A stretch of DNA of 54,179 bases. Origin: Chara braunii (lineage: Eukaryota; Streptophyta; Charophyceae; Charales; Characeae). The stretch covers positions 3,293,007 through 3,347,185 of the forward strand of contig BFEA01000071.1 of NCBI GenBank assembly GCA_003427395.1. Direction: 5' to 3'. Below are positions 38,813-48,736 of the stretch, in pieces. The position numbers and the translations under genes were made by a program. The number at the start of each line of letters is the position of its first letter. Position 1 is the first letter of the stretch. The notes under the pieces were generated by a model. It was not told the DNA's origin. It ran no database searches and saw only the letters and a program-made list of their open reading frames with translations.

Positions 38813-38814
<2 letters not shown>

Positions 38815-38984
38815 AGGTAGACACTCACCCGTCGCACACGCGGCTGAGCATTCTGAAGGATTCCCGCCCCCCTCGCTCTGCTTCTTCTTCTTTCCCTTTG
38901 CCTTCGAGCTGTTCAGCATCAGCTTACAGCTCAGTGAGTTTGGCCCTCTCGGTTGTAATGACTAAGAGAGGGCCAGAACTCGTC

Positions 38985-39260
38985 TCCTCCTCCCCCCCCC
39001 CNCCCCCTCCCCCTCCATAATGATTGATGCCATTACGAAAAAAGGCAATGCTGATGGTCTGCCATTGATCGCAGTGACACGTGGCAACCAGCCACTGGCC
39101 CACAACTGAAAACCACCACCAACAGCACCACCACCACCACCACCACCACCACACAACAAACAACCACAACAACAAAAAAAAAAACAAAAAAAAAACAAAA
39201 CAGCAATAGCAACAAAGCAAAAAAAAAACAAGGATAACAACAATGACAGCAATAACAACA
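38985..39260. repeat. C-run with N, (CAC)n and CAA-rich simple sequence
   Basis: A C-rich stretch with one N at 39,002, a CAC array at 39,112-39,152, and ACAACA/AAC-rich sequence to 39,260. Cys/Val-rich ORFs on the minus strand derive from it. Confidence 0.8.
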
Positions 39261-39299
39261 GAAGCAAAACAAAAACATGAACAGAATAAAATCATTCTC

Positions 39300-39960
39300 G
39301 ATTACCTGGGGCCGGTCAGTCCGATGGTGATCCACAAAAAGTAAGAAACAAAAACAACTACAACAACTAGATGCCTTGCAAAAGGGCAACAACAACAACA
39401 AATGGGTTCCCAGAAGAAGAAAAAAAAACACAAAACAACGGCTCCCGTCTTGGGACAGGGGCCAAGGGTGGGAGGAGATACTGCAGACGGAGGCTTGGAT
39501 TGGAATTTTTTTTTTAGCGGAACGTTGTTTTTGTTTTGGATTCTCTGATAGTTCATAAATTTATTAGAGAATTAAACTACGACAAGGATGGACAGCCAGG
39601 GCCAGAGCGTTTATGTGTGTGTGTATCCGGACCTTGTCGCCGTGCCGTGCCGATTCGTTTTGAAACGGATCGAACATTTTGAACGGTATGAGACCGATAT
39701 CATTGCCGGATACGTCTATGCGCGAACATCAGCTTCTGATCGCGTCCGGATCGCAATTTTTTCCTTTTTCTATCTTTTCTGTAAACGGTGGGAAAATGTG
39801 TAGATAGATATGAGGAAGAAAATACCAAAAGGAGGGTGGGGCAAACATCTGCTTCTGAACATGGCATTCAACTGGCATTTTTTGCTCCTCTTCATTTATG
39901 TATTTATTTATTCCCCTCTTCTAACTTTGAGTATGATGCTATGCTATTCCTACAATTCTA
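39300..39960. other. Unassigned sequence
   Basis: No gene recognised. A 71-codon plus-strand frame at 39,588-39,803 has no visible domain and I do not call it. Confidence 0.35.
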
Positions 39961-39999
<39 letters not shown>

Positions 40000-40150
40000 A
40001 TGAATGAACAATTGGAATTGAACCCATGACCTCTTGCATGCAACTTCTGTTGATGAGAAACAGCGAAAAGAGTCAGAAGAGCATAATCGGACCTAACGCA
40101 GCACACACAACCATGATGGCCACGGCGCGAGGACGTGAAAGAAAATCTCA
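39961..40150 (-). mobile_element. SINE-like element with (ATTT)n tail
   Basis: On the minus strand a B-box-like GGGTTCAATTCC (40,013-40,024) is followed within 25 bp by a tetranucleotide ATTT tail (39,961-39,999 read as TTTA units). A body extends toward 40,150. No A box was recognised, so the tRNA origin is tentative. Confidence 0.4.
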
Positions 40151-40268
40151 AAAATTGATACAACATACGACAACAAGATAGATCGTCGTGGTCGGAGCAC
40201 AGAGACCATGGCACCTCCCTCCTCATGGCCAACTTGTGTTGATTTTTTTAGCTCTCGGTGTCTTTCTC

Positions 40269-40716
40269 AGGGCATACTCACACTGCGGCCGCAAGTCCGC
40301 ATAAGTCCGCAAAATATGCGGATTTGGGAAGGGCCGATTTGAGGTTTTGGGCATGGGTCTGGTCGCAATGCTGTACCTTTTCAGATGGGATCTGGAGCAA
40401 TGGCTATTTGGTTCTTCGCTGGTCACCAGGCACCATCCACAAAGTGTGCGAGAACTTCCGTGACCGAATTTTCACCAAATTCTCGAAGAAGAAGTGAAAA
40501 AATATGAATTTTCACCAAATTTTTGAAGACAAAACGAAAAAATAAATAGGGCATTTGAGGTGACCGCAAATGGGAATTTGCCCCGCCGGGGCTACACAGG
40601 CCGCTGACAAATGGGCACACGAATGGTACATTTAGGACTTGGCAAATCTGTGTGACCGGTCCTCTGCCTTTTTGGGGGGGGATTTGGGATTATAGGTCCC
40701 AGTGTGAGTGTGCCCT
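40269..40716. mobile_element. TIR element (family 1), 448 bp
   Basis: Left end AGGGCATACTCACACTG, right end CCAGTGTGAGTGTGCCCT. The interior repeats 30,548-30,950 in reverse. It includes TGAATTTTCACCAAATT-type repeats at 40,466 and 40,504. Non-coding. Confidence 0.82.
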
Positions 40717-41147
40717 CAGGGACCCAAAGTCACAAATATCTGGGGCGTTTGGTACCACTTATTTGTGCCTTTGGGTGCCCGTGCGGTCACACACGAGTTC
40801 TGTGTTCACAAAAAAAGACAGAGTCGCGGTCCTGACATTTGTGCCTCACAGAACTGCATGTAGTCACACTGGTTCCGCCCGAAAGCATATAGAGGTTTCT
40901 TTTTTCTTTTCGAATGCTGAAATAACACGCATGGATGTTTTGCACATGCAGGAAGGAGAAAGGAAAAATGGAAGAGGTAATTTGAGACCACCTCTGTCAA
41001 AAAGGGTTCTCCCGCTGCCCCGCAGGCTGATGACAAAATGAGCACCAAAAAGTACATTTGGGTAGCAGGCCTCTCCAGTGTGACCTGAAAACTGCCTCAA
41101 ATTTTGAGACCACCTCTGTCAAATCAGGGCCTGCATGAGTATGCCAT
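40711..41147. mobile_element. TIR element (family 1 relative), inverted copy of 41.84-42.29 kb
   Basis: From CCCTCAGGGACCC to CATGAGTATGCC. AATTTGAGACCACCTC, TGATGACAAAATGAGC and CAAATGTCA-type words match the reverse complement of 41,840-42,160. It shares its left boundary with the preceding element. Confidence 0.65.
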
Positions 41148-41377
41148 CATTATTATTTCCCAAAGTCATCACTCTTTTGAGTATTCACAATTTCACATCT
41201 TTGCCAGGTTCCAGCACTTAGCAATACCATTCGACGGAGCTGAACACAATGCGTGAGTATGGGCCTTTTTTTTTTTTTTTTTTTTTTTTGAAGGCTCAGC
41301 TAGCCAACAAACATGATAGGCGATCATGCAGCGGACACGGAGCAAACACAATGCGTCACATAAAACTTAGGGCATAG

Positions 41378-41844
41378 GGCGTTGTTAGACACTCCTTACG
41401 AGTTCCTTGAGCCACAAGGAATTTTCCTTGTGGCTCCTAAGGGAATTTGGGCTCTTCGTTCCACCTGTCCTCGGGGACGTCCCTGGAGGACATTTCTTAA
41501 GAAGTTAAGACTGATGTCAGAAAAAGAAAAGAAAAGGGAAAAAAAAAAAAACAGTTGTGCCTCAGGCCTTCAGCCAATAGGGTGCCACCACGATCCAGAT
41601 TCTCAGCTGTAACGTCTATCTACCCGTGTGCCCTCTTCTCTCTGTGAAACGCGGATTCCTTGTGCCCAAGGGACCCCACGAGGTCCCTTGGGCACAAGGA
41701 AGAAATGGCTGGGGGTACAAGGATGCCACAAGGAATTTTCCTTGTGGCGTTTTCACATTTCTTTTTCAATCTCGTCCCCAAGGACTGGTGGAACGAGCGC
41801 GTCCTTGTGGATTTCACGTCCCCAAGGAGTGTCTAACGAGGCCC
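41378..41844. mobile_element. Foldback element (467 bp)
   Basis: Ends GGGCGTTGTTAGACACTCC and GGAGTGTCTAACGAGGCCC are terminal inverted repeats. Internal palindromes CCACAAGGAATTTTCCTTGTGG (two copies, near 41,411 and 41,732) and CCCAAGGGACCCCACGAGG with its mate (41,668-41,695) indicate arms within arms. A second copy is at 29,763-30,269. Confidence 0.8.
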
Positions 41845-42289
41845 ATACTCACACAGGGACCTGATGACCTTAAATCCCAAAATTGAGGCAGTTTTGGGGT
41901 CAAATTGGAGAGGCCCACTACCCAAATGTCCTTTTTGGTGACCCTTTTGTCATCAGCCTGCGGGGCCGCGGGAGGACCCTTTTCGAGACCACCTCCGGAG
42001 GTGGTCTCAAATTACCTTTTCCATTTTTTCTTTCTCTGTGAGGCATTTCAAGAAATTCGGTCGTGCGTGTTAGTTCAGCTTTGGACCAAAAAAAAAGAAA
42101 AAGAACTCAGAGTCTATATATTTTTTGGGGTAAGCAGTGTGACCACATGCACTTTCTGGGAGGCGCAAATGTCAGCGCCGCGGCTGTGTGTCCTTTGTGG
42201 ACCACACAGGCACCCAAAGGAGCAACACATACATGGTACCAACACATCCCAGATGTTTGCACCTTTAGGTCCCTGTGTGAGTATGCCCT
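41840..42289. mobile_element. TIR element (family 1 relative) abutting the foldback
   Basis: GGCCCATACTCACACAGG at the left and CCCTGTGTGAGTATGCCC at the right. The centre carries the palindrome GAGACCACCTCCGGAGGTGG. Its 5' end coincides with the GGCCC end of the preceding foldback. Confidence 0.75.
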
Positions 42290-42520
42290 TAATTTGTCGA
42301 TAGAGCACATGCGTGTGACCACACGGCACCCAAAGGAGCAACAAATACATGGTACCAAACGTCCCAGATATTTGTGGCTTTAGGTCCCTGTGTGAGTATG
42401 CCCTTAATTTGTCGACAGAGCACTTCTGTGTGACCACATGGGCACCCAAAGGAGCAACAAATACATGGTACCAAACGTCCCTGGCCAGATAATTGTGGCT
42501 TTAGGTCCTCGTGTGAGTAC
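42205..42520. repeat. Tandem ~118-bp repeat, three copies
   Basis: GGCACCCAAAGGAGCAACA, ATACATGGTACCAA, and TTTAGGTCCCTGTGTGAGTA then TGCCCTTAATTTGTCG occur at 42,209, 42,326 and 42,430. The array amplifies the right end of the TIR element. Confidence 0.85.
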
Positions 42521-42536
42521 CCTTATAGGAGACCAC

Positions 42537-42725
42537 TCTCCACCACTCACCACCTGCACGAAGGCAAAAATTATGGCAGTGGATCTTTCTATTTTCTAGC
42601 GGAAGATTCATTCTCAGTTTGCACAGTTTGGTGAGTGCTGGAGGGAGGCCCTTAGCCACAGCAGAGAGAGTAAGGTGTATCTTTCCATGTTCTAGCAGAA
42701 GATTCATTATCACTGGATGCGATTT
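42537..42725. mobile_element. Short hairpin element (family 2) plus partial second copy
   Basis: CTCCACCACTCACCACCTGC (42,538) pairs with CAGTTTGGTGAGTGCTGGAG (ending 42,642). A second interior, GTATCTTTCCATGTTCTAGC then AGAAGATTCATTATC, follows at 42,676-42,712. Confidence 0.7.
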
Positions 42726-42913
42726 GCCACCAAGATTTGGAATGCAAGTGGGTACCTGACGTCGCGGCATCACGATCATGAGACCCCTTGCTGAGACACC
42801 AGCTGGTTGCGGCGAGGAGGGATCATTGCAGACTGGCAATCTGTCGAGATCCTGACTCAGGATTTTTTTTTTCCTCTTTTTTTTTGGGAAAAGCATTGTG
42901 GTGGCCATGACTC

Positions 42914-43041
42914 AGGGCGTACTCACACTAGCGCTATCTTAAATCGATCTGACCGCATTTATGGCCGGACCTGGATGTATCGGTCTGCAATTACGCCCAG
43001 AAATAAGTAAAAGACTCCTAGTAATAGCGTGAATATGCTCT
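42914..43041. mobile_element. Small TIR element (family 1, 128 bp)
   Basis: AGGGCGTACTCACACTAGCG at the left, AGCGTGAATATGCTCT at the right (two changes from the terminal consensus). Interior as in 34,830-34,960. Confidence 0.8.
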
Positions 43042-43118
43042 CAGCTCGGTCGTGGGGGCGAGGTCCTACTAGCAAAGAGGCAGAGGATGAGATATAATGG
43101 TTCAATATGGACGAGTTC

Positions 43119-43175
43119 GTGGAGAGGTGCCGAAAATCGTGACTGATCTGCTTTTCTGCATCTCTGCGTGAAGCC
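43119..43175. repeat. Small hairpin (family 3), second copy
   Basis: GAGAGGTGCCGAAAATC and GCTTTTCTGCATCTCTGC; compare 31,389-31,440. Confidence 0.5.
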
Positions 43176-43214
43176 AATCCAGATTCAGCCGAGTGGGGCC
43201 TCACCACAGGAGCA

Positions 43215-43450
43215 GCACGAAATAATGTATTAGCATAATAATCAATTAATTAATTAATAATAATAATAATGTATTAATAAATGATGTAGACATAGGAAAG
43301 TAGACAAAACTTAAAAAAAAAAAAAAAAAAAAAAAGTAGACAAAACAATGATGACAAATTATACTAGTAAAAGAGGTATAAAATACTACTAAAAAAATAA
43401 AAAAAAAACAAAAAAGGAGAAAAGGAAGAGTTACAAATAATAAAACCATG
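43215..43450. repeat. AT-rich simple sequence
   Basis: TAAT/AATAAT units at 43,238-43,280 and A runs at 43,313-43,334. GTAGACAAAAC occurs at both 43,301 and 43,336. Confidence 0.7.
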
Positions 43451-43699
43451 GACAACATAGTACTTTGATATAGACATTGCTATAATTGAGAATAGTTCCT
43501 GTTATAACAGTTCGTCTTCTTTTTTAAGTGAAGTATTGTTACTCTAGTAGTGTAGATGAAAACATGTATAACATTGGTAGCTTTCTTTGAATGCTTTTTG
43601 TGTTTAGTTTAGAGTTTTTAGCTGCGCTACGCATTTTTCCTGTTATTACAGGGGATGGGCTGCCCCTGAAGGTGTTATTCATTTTGTACTGTACTTTTT

Positions 43700-43750
43700 T
43701 CTGCCTCGGGCACTGGGCCAATAATAAAGGTGGCCCGTAATAAAGGTTAT
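43700..43750 (+). repeat. Retroelement-like 3' end with AATAAA
   Basis: TGCCTCGGGCACTGGGCC followed by two AATAAAGG(T) words; compare 26,048-26,090. Confidence 0.4.
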
Positions 43751-43825
43751 AAGGGAAAGAAAATGCCTTTTTTTTTTCTGTGGGGATCTATCAATTCGAT
43801 AGTACTAGGCGTGAAATGTGTCCTC

Positions 43826-43932
43826 GCTCCACTACTCACCAAATGTGCAAATGAGAATGAATCTTCCACAAGAAAATCGAAAGATACACGGCCATAATTT
43901 TTGTCTTTTGCACATATGGTGAGTAGTGGAGC
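43826..43932. mobile_element. Short hairpin element (family 2), best-preserved copy
   Basis: CTCCACTACTCACCAAATGT with GCAAA at the left and TTTTGCACATAT then GGTGAGTAGTGGAG at the right form a terminal inverted repeat of about 25 bp in a 107-bp element. The interior includes GAATGAATCTTCCACAAG and GAAAGATACACGGCC. It lies directly at the end of the LINE ORF1 remnant. Confidence 0.78.
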
Positions 43933-43984
43933 CAGACCCATTGTAATAACATAGGGGCTCACCGAACCACTGTCGAAAATTCAC

Positions 43985-45082
43985 TGTTGAAAGAGGAATT
44001 TTCGAACAGTTTCGGTCTGCCACACAGCCTTTTGAAATTGGAGACGGGAAAAAAATTTGCAAGTTGTCAGACAGAGAAAGCTTTTCCTTGAAGTGCAGGG
44101 GGTGGGAGGGGAGGGAGAGTCCGTGCAGGTGGAGGAACACTGCTGCCGTTGGAGGTGAAGCGCAGGGTGTGGCTGGGGTTGGGGTTGGGGTCAGCGGGGG
44201 GCTTGTTGCACCACTCCACATGGAGGAGGTGGATTGCGGGCTGCCCCTGCCGGCCCCACGACCTCTTCCCCTTTCCCTAACGCACGTGTCGGGGGCATTG
44301 GCTCATTGAATCTAAGGGAAGTCTGGATCGAATTCATCGTGGAACCACGAAAGGCATTTCCGACAACACATGGTGTCTTGATTGGCGAAGTGAATCTGCA
44401 TGAATTGACCGGTCAGTTGACGTAGCACAATCCATTCCATGAAGTTATGCTGAACGGGTGGGTCGCAGTCAATTTTGACGTTGCCCAGACGAGTTTTGTC
44501 CTCCCTTATGTTGGGAGGGTGCATATATACGATGGGACCCATCAATCCTTGAACCACATCTTGAAGTAAGAACATAGCGCCAAGTGGGACTCGAAGGGCT
44601 ATGATTCTGTCCTTAGCTGCTGATTCCGCGCCTCTGATTTGGTCCAATTTTTGTTGGGTCGCCGTGGTTTGAAATAGGACCTTAATTGGACCAAAGCGAG
44701 AAGGGATTCGGTCGTGCCCTGTGGCAATTGTCCATTGTGCAATTTGGGTGGATCGAGCTACAAAAGACATCACATTCAGGTTTTCACCATGGGCGCGCCC
44801 TCACTTTTGGGAGAGATTGAAATTGACGTCCCGAAACCAGGCATCCTCATAGATCCGAATGAATTGCTCCCTCTGAGTTGCGGAGATGTTATTTGCTTTG
44901 GTGTCGAAGACAACGATATCTGTCCTCTCCTTTAGCCATGTGACAGTGGCTTCGTCGACTTCCTCACTGAGGTTAAGATACCCTATTTTGTCTACAACCT
45001 CAATAGCTTTGTGGGCGAAAGAGGCTTTTGGGAACATTCCATCGTCATAGCAGTTGTTTAGTAGAGCGTGGATTCTCGACAT
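43985..45082 (-). pseudogene. LINE ORF1 remnant (gag-like, zinc knuckle), second subfamily
   Basis: One minus-strand frame runs from an AUG at 45,082 with stops at 44,801 and near 44,310. The start (NNCYDDGMFPKASF, then QFIRIYEDAWFRDV) aligns with the ORF1 at 23.4 kb (AKCYADGILPKEL, RIYENGWVRQG). The middle includes RVPLGAMFLLQDVVQGLMGP, matching the CLQVPVGVLPHLSKAV region. CCRKCLSWFHDEFD corresponds to the zinc knuckle. A proline-rich tail (PPLTPTPTPATP) follows. No ORF2 follows: the copy ends near the hairpin element at 43.93 kb. RNA-binding role is inferred from the family. Confidence 0.78.
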
Positions 45083-45164
45083 GTCCTCTGGCTGTGTCGG
45101 AGGATTACCTGTCGGCTGTGCTGGGCTTGCATGTGCATGTTACCCCTACCCCCCCTAAGGAGGG

Positions 45165-45460
45165 TCCAGCAGCGTTCATGGGGATAATTGGGGGAAAGCG
45201 CCCATGCGAAAACCCTTTTGGTTTTGGGTGCCCCAAAAACCTCGGTCCGTCGGGTCCGGCACTATACACCCTGTCTCTTATACACATCTAGATGTGTATA
45301 AGAGACAGGCACTATACACCCTTGGAAAACGATGAGGGGGTCAGCAGCGTTCATGGGGATAATTGGGGGAAAGCACCCACGCAAAAACCTTTTTGGTTTG
45401 GGTTGCCCCGAACCCCCCCGGTCCGGTACTATGCACCCAAGGAAAACGATGAGGGGCATT
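45165..45460. repeat. Diverged tandem repeat (~150-bp units)
   Basis: CAGCAGCGTTCATGGGGATA, TTGGGGGAAAGC and CACTATACACC occur at 45,168-45,270 and 45,342-45,435; CTTGGAAAACGATGAGGGG ends each unit. The adapter below lies exactly at the unit junction. Confidence 0.75.
45271..45308. other. Nextera mate-pair junction adapter (assembly artefact)
   Basis: CTGTCTCTTATACACATCT (45,271-45,289) is the Tn5 mosaic end used in Nextera kits, followed immediately by its reverse complement (45,290-45,308). This head-to-head pair is the circularisation junction of Nextera mate-pair libraries. The peptides MCIRDR and VYKRQ predicted here are well-known by-products of this adapter. It is not genomic. Confidence 0.97.
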
Positions 45461-45469
45461 TTGATCCCA

Positions 45470-46225
45470 CACCGGGCCCTAGTTGAGGCAGTTTCCCTCG
45501 CCCTACCAGCCCGACGCGGGATGAAAATACCCTCGGGTCATTTTCCTCGGGCGCAAAGTATTGGCCCTGGTCTTTTCAGGCGCTTGAAACGAAAAAGGTT
45601 TCCATGCGGGCGCTTTCCACCAATTATCCTGCGTTGATGAATCGGGGTCGGTACGTTGACCAGAGGTTGGCTAGGGTAGGAGGTTGTAGGGGAACGGAGA
45701 GTTAGATAGTACGTAGTACGGTGAAGCGTGAAGGGGCTGGGAGGTGCGGGTTGCGGTCTTAGGAGAGCTTTGGGTCTAAAGTTGATGAGGCGGTAGGGGG
45801 GATGGAATCTCTAAAAGGGGCTATTGGTCATCGTCAAGACCTAAGAAGGAGGGGTGTAAAGTATTTGAGGCGAGGAAGAGGGGCAAGACCCGTTGGATGT
45901 GCGTGCGAAAGGAATGCAAGAGCTCGAGCAGGGGAGATCTGATCGATCTGGGTGGGAGGCGGGGGAAGAAGAAGAGGGTTCATGAGAAGTACGTTGTCGC
46001 TGATGCCGGAGTATCGACACTAACCAACCCTAAGGTGTTGTGAAGGTACATGTCGGGCGCATCAAGGACAGGACAAAGCGCCATGCCCAATTACCCACAG
46101 TACACGTGTTGTGGAGCTCCAAGCATAGTCTGACTCGCCACTCACCTCCATGTCCCCCCACTCTGTTGGAGTAAGTTGACCTAGCGGTTGCTAGGTGGGA
46201 TGGTGGGTGATGGCCGCTTCGACCG
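45470..46225. other. Unassigned sequence
   Basis: No coding or repeat signal recognised. G-rich stretches at 45,650-46,000 only. Confidence 0.4.
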
Positions 46226-46231
46226 GTTGTG

Positions 46232-46520
46232 TGCTGGAGTGGTGGTTGGCGAGACCAGTTCTCCCGAACTGATGACAAGGCAAAGGAGTGCTCTTGTGCT
46301 AGTAGCACATCTCTCCCCCTCTAGAGAAAGCTTTTCGACACCTCCATTTGAAGAAGGTTTGCATCCCCAGCCTGCTGGAGTGGCGGCTGGTGAGACCGAT
46401 TCTCCCGAGCCGATGGCGAGGTGACAGAGTGCTCTTGTGCCGGTAACACGCCTCTCCCCCTCCAGAGAAAGCTTTTCGACACCTCCATTCGAAGAAGGTT
46501 TGCATCCCCAGCTTGCAACT
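46232..46520. repeat. Tandem duplication of ~140 bp
   Basis: CTGGAGTGGYGGYTGG, GTGCTCTTGTGC and GAGAAAGCTTTTCGACACC then GAAGAAGGTTTGCATCCC occur at 46,232-46,373 and 46,374-46,515. Confidence 0.88.
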
Positions 46521-47395
46521 TTGAAGTTTTTTCGCTGCCTTATAAAGTTCTCATCGAAATTTATTGAGTGGGCCCGAGGTTGGGACGACTGAATGGTTGG
46601 CCTATCGTCGGGCGCGTTTGTCTGTTTTAGTCTTGCATTCATGAATTCGTGCATTCAACAGTGATGTGTGGCGTAGGGGTGGCTGTCAAATTTCTTCGGA
46701 CAACCGTCAATTTTCTTAGCCTTTTGACAGTGGTGTGGTGAGCCCCATGTTCGTGAACATTAAAACATGCCTATTACAAATTCGAGTTATTGGCATTAAC
46801 GAAAACAAATTATTGTTAAGAAATGACGATATGACTTATATGATTGCAATTCAAAATTTTCAGGTCTTCTTTTTCTTTGTTGTCTCTCTACTTCTGCTGT
46901 AGAGGTTATGGGATTCCAATTTTTTAAATTTTTTTTGGGCTCCTAATTTAGGTTCCAGTACTTTGCCCAATTTGAGAATGGGGACCTTAACATTACTTAC
47001 CGGAGAACTTACTGGAAGCATCATCCAGCTTGCGGGCCTGTACACAAGGGACCCCACAACTCTCAGGCTGCCTTCTAACCTACCTACTACCCTATCCAGT
47101 CTAGACTAAAAGTTGTCTCGACTAAGTCATGGGACTCCAGTGCTGATGTAGAGGTATGACGAGAGAGCAAAACAAAGAAAGGACCGTAATTTTGACTCTA
47201 GGCGATGGAGTGGACTCTAGATGGGTTTTTGGGAGGGAGTCTAGGTGGATCTCGAGATTGGACTTTGGGTGGGAGGCTAGTGGGGACTGTCTATATATGA
47301 GATTGTGGATGTGATAATAGTCTAAGATTGATTAGGTGGATAGATGGGAAGACTATGCATGTGGCACTCATGGTCTGACTCTTATTGGTTCACAT
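46521..47395. other. Unassigned sequence
   Basis: AT-rich to mixed sequence, with loosely repeated TGGATCTCGAGATTGG/GGGAGGCTAG words near 47,240. No gene recognised. Confidence 0.4.
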
Positions 47396-47409
47396 GGTGG
47401 GACTTCTCG

Positions 47410-47685
47410 TCTCCCCTGGAATATAACAGATGGTCATTATCCTTGTATCTAGATTGAAAGTTGGCCCCCATATAGCTATAATGACTAGACAAATAGTGGA
47501 ATCCTTCCCATTTTCGTCGGAATATAATAGATGGTCGTTTAGATTGAAAGTCGGCCCCCATCTAGCTATAATGACCAGCCAAATGGTGGAATCCTTCCTG
47601 ACTTCCCTGGAATATAACAGATGGTCATTATCCTTGTATCTAGACTGAAAGTTGGCCCCCATATAGCTATAATGACCAGGAGATG
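47410..47685. repeat. Tandem ~105-bp repeat, three copies
   Basis: GGAATATAACAGATGGTC, TAGATTGAAAGTTGGCCCCC and ATATAGCTATAATGACYAG recur at 47,418, 47,518 and 47,609. Confidence 0.88.
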
Positions 47686-47817
47686 AGGGTTGTAACAGGT
47701 GGTGGAAAAGGAGGCAGAGAGGTAAGCAATAAAACAGCCAAATGAGTACAGTGTCATGCAGGAGAAAGGGAATAGAACAAGAACAATATTGCCATATTAT
47801 TTGGGCGAAATATGATA

Positions 47818-47990
47818 TATGAGTCGATGAAACTCTACTGAAACAGTTTGTCACAACCCCTCGTTTGTTGTGCTCCTTCCTCTTTGCCTACGGTTTACTG
47901 GGCAGCTCTGTTTGATGATATGTGGAAGAGGACAAGAAACACGGGGCGGTTACAAACTGTTTCGTCGGAGTTGCACCGACTCATCAGGAG
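47818..47990. mobile_element. Hammerhead-bearing repeat, inverted pair
   Basis: Plus unit 47,818-47,916: decayed core (ATATGAGTCGATGAAACTC, ACTGAAACAGTTTGTCACA) and body (CCCCTCGTTTGTTGTG, TTTGCCTACGGTTTACTGGG, CAGCTCTGTTTGATGATA). A minus unit, 47,925-47,990, follows at once with a better core. The arrangement mirrors 34.26-34.55 kb. Confidence 0.8.
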
Positions 47991-47992
47991 GC
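47948..47992 (-). ncRNA. Hammerhead ribozyme motif
   Basis: On the minus strand CTGATGAG (47,987-47,980), stem II GTCGG/CCGAC with loop TGCAACT, GAAAC, and stem III ACA/TGT with loop GTT are all present. The predicted cleavage triplet is GTA, which still satisfies the NUH rule. Stem I pairing is again not evident. The motif lies immediately 3' of the gypsy integrase reading on the same strand. Confidence 0.75.
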
Positions 47993-48735
47993 TGAACACC
48001 AACCAGTGCCCTCAAGGTGGAGGAGAGAAGAAGAGAGGGAAGGGGGAGTTGGCACTAGCAGTTCAGTCGGTGTTCTAGATGTAGCTAGATGCACATAATT
48101 GTTATAGGCACTGACAACTTTTGACAGATGTTCATCCCAATCAATCTGATCTGGTCGGATATACATATGCAGCACTTCCTGCGACAACTTGTTCATCTGC
48201 TCGGTTTGCCCATTTGTCTCAGGATGTCTTCTTGAAGACATAGTCAATTTAGACATGTATACATTCATCAGTTGCTGCCATTGCTCGCCTGTGAACCGTG
48301 AATCCCTACCACTTACAATAGTCAAGGGATGCCCAAAATCTTTCACCCAATGATTAAAGAATTATCTAATTACCAAATTAGTTCTTGCTTCTCCAGGGAG
48401 TGCAACAAAGCAAACTTGCTGAACCGGTCTACTATCACCATAACCTGACTTTCTGCTCTTTGCTTTAGTGTCCATAAAGTCTATAGACACGGAGTCCCCG
48501 GGTCCCGACGGGATAGGTAGCGGTCTGAGTAATCCAAGGGGAGGCTGTGTGAAACTTTTGTTCCTTTGACAAACCTGGCAGCCTGGCACATAGGAGATGC
48601 AATCATGTTTCATTCTTGGCCACGCGTAGGAGCGTAGGAGGTTAGCATAAGTCTTCCTCCATTTGAAGTGCTCCTCAGTAGCGTGGTTTTCCCCAAGTAT
48701 TATGCCACAAATTTCCTTGCTGGTCGGAACACATA
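47984..48735 (-). pseudogene. Gypsy integrase
   Basis: The zinc-binding N-terminus reads ENHATEEHFKWRKTYANLL then YVPGCQVCQRNK (H-H-C-C). The core follows with first catalytic Asp in SIDFMDT, second in VSGRDSRFTG, and Glu in HPETNGQTEQMN, so the D-D-E set is retained. Stops lie at 48,737 (just before) and 48,362. Around 48,420-48,470 the expected VIVDRFSKFAL is readable only in another frame, implying two compensating indels. In the family integrase inserts the cDNA. The C-terminal part after SAYNNYVHLATSRTPTELL is lost at the hammerhead junction. Confidence 0.88.
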
Positions 48736-48736
48736 G

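Noticed and set aside
39588-39803. 71-aa plus-strand ORF as a host gene
   Set aside because: No homology, intron or start context to support it; ORFs of this length are common by chance here.
45262-45486. Small ORFs containing MCIRDR and VYKRQ
   Set aside because: They are translations of the Nextera adapter and its flank, not genes.
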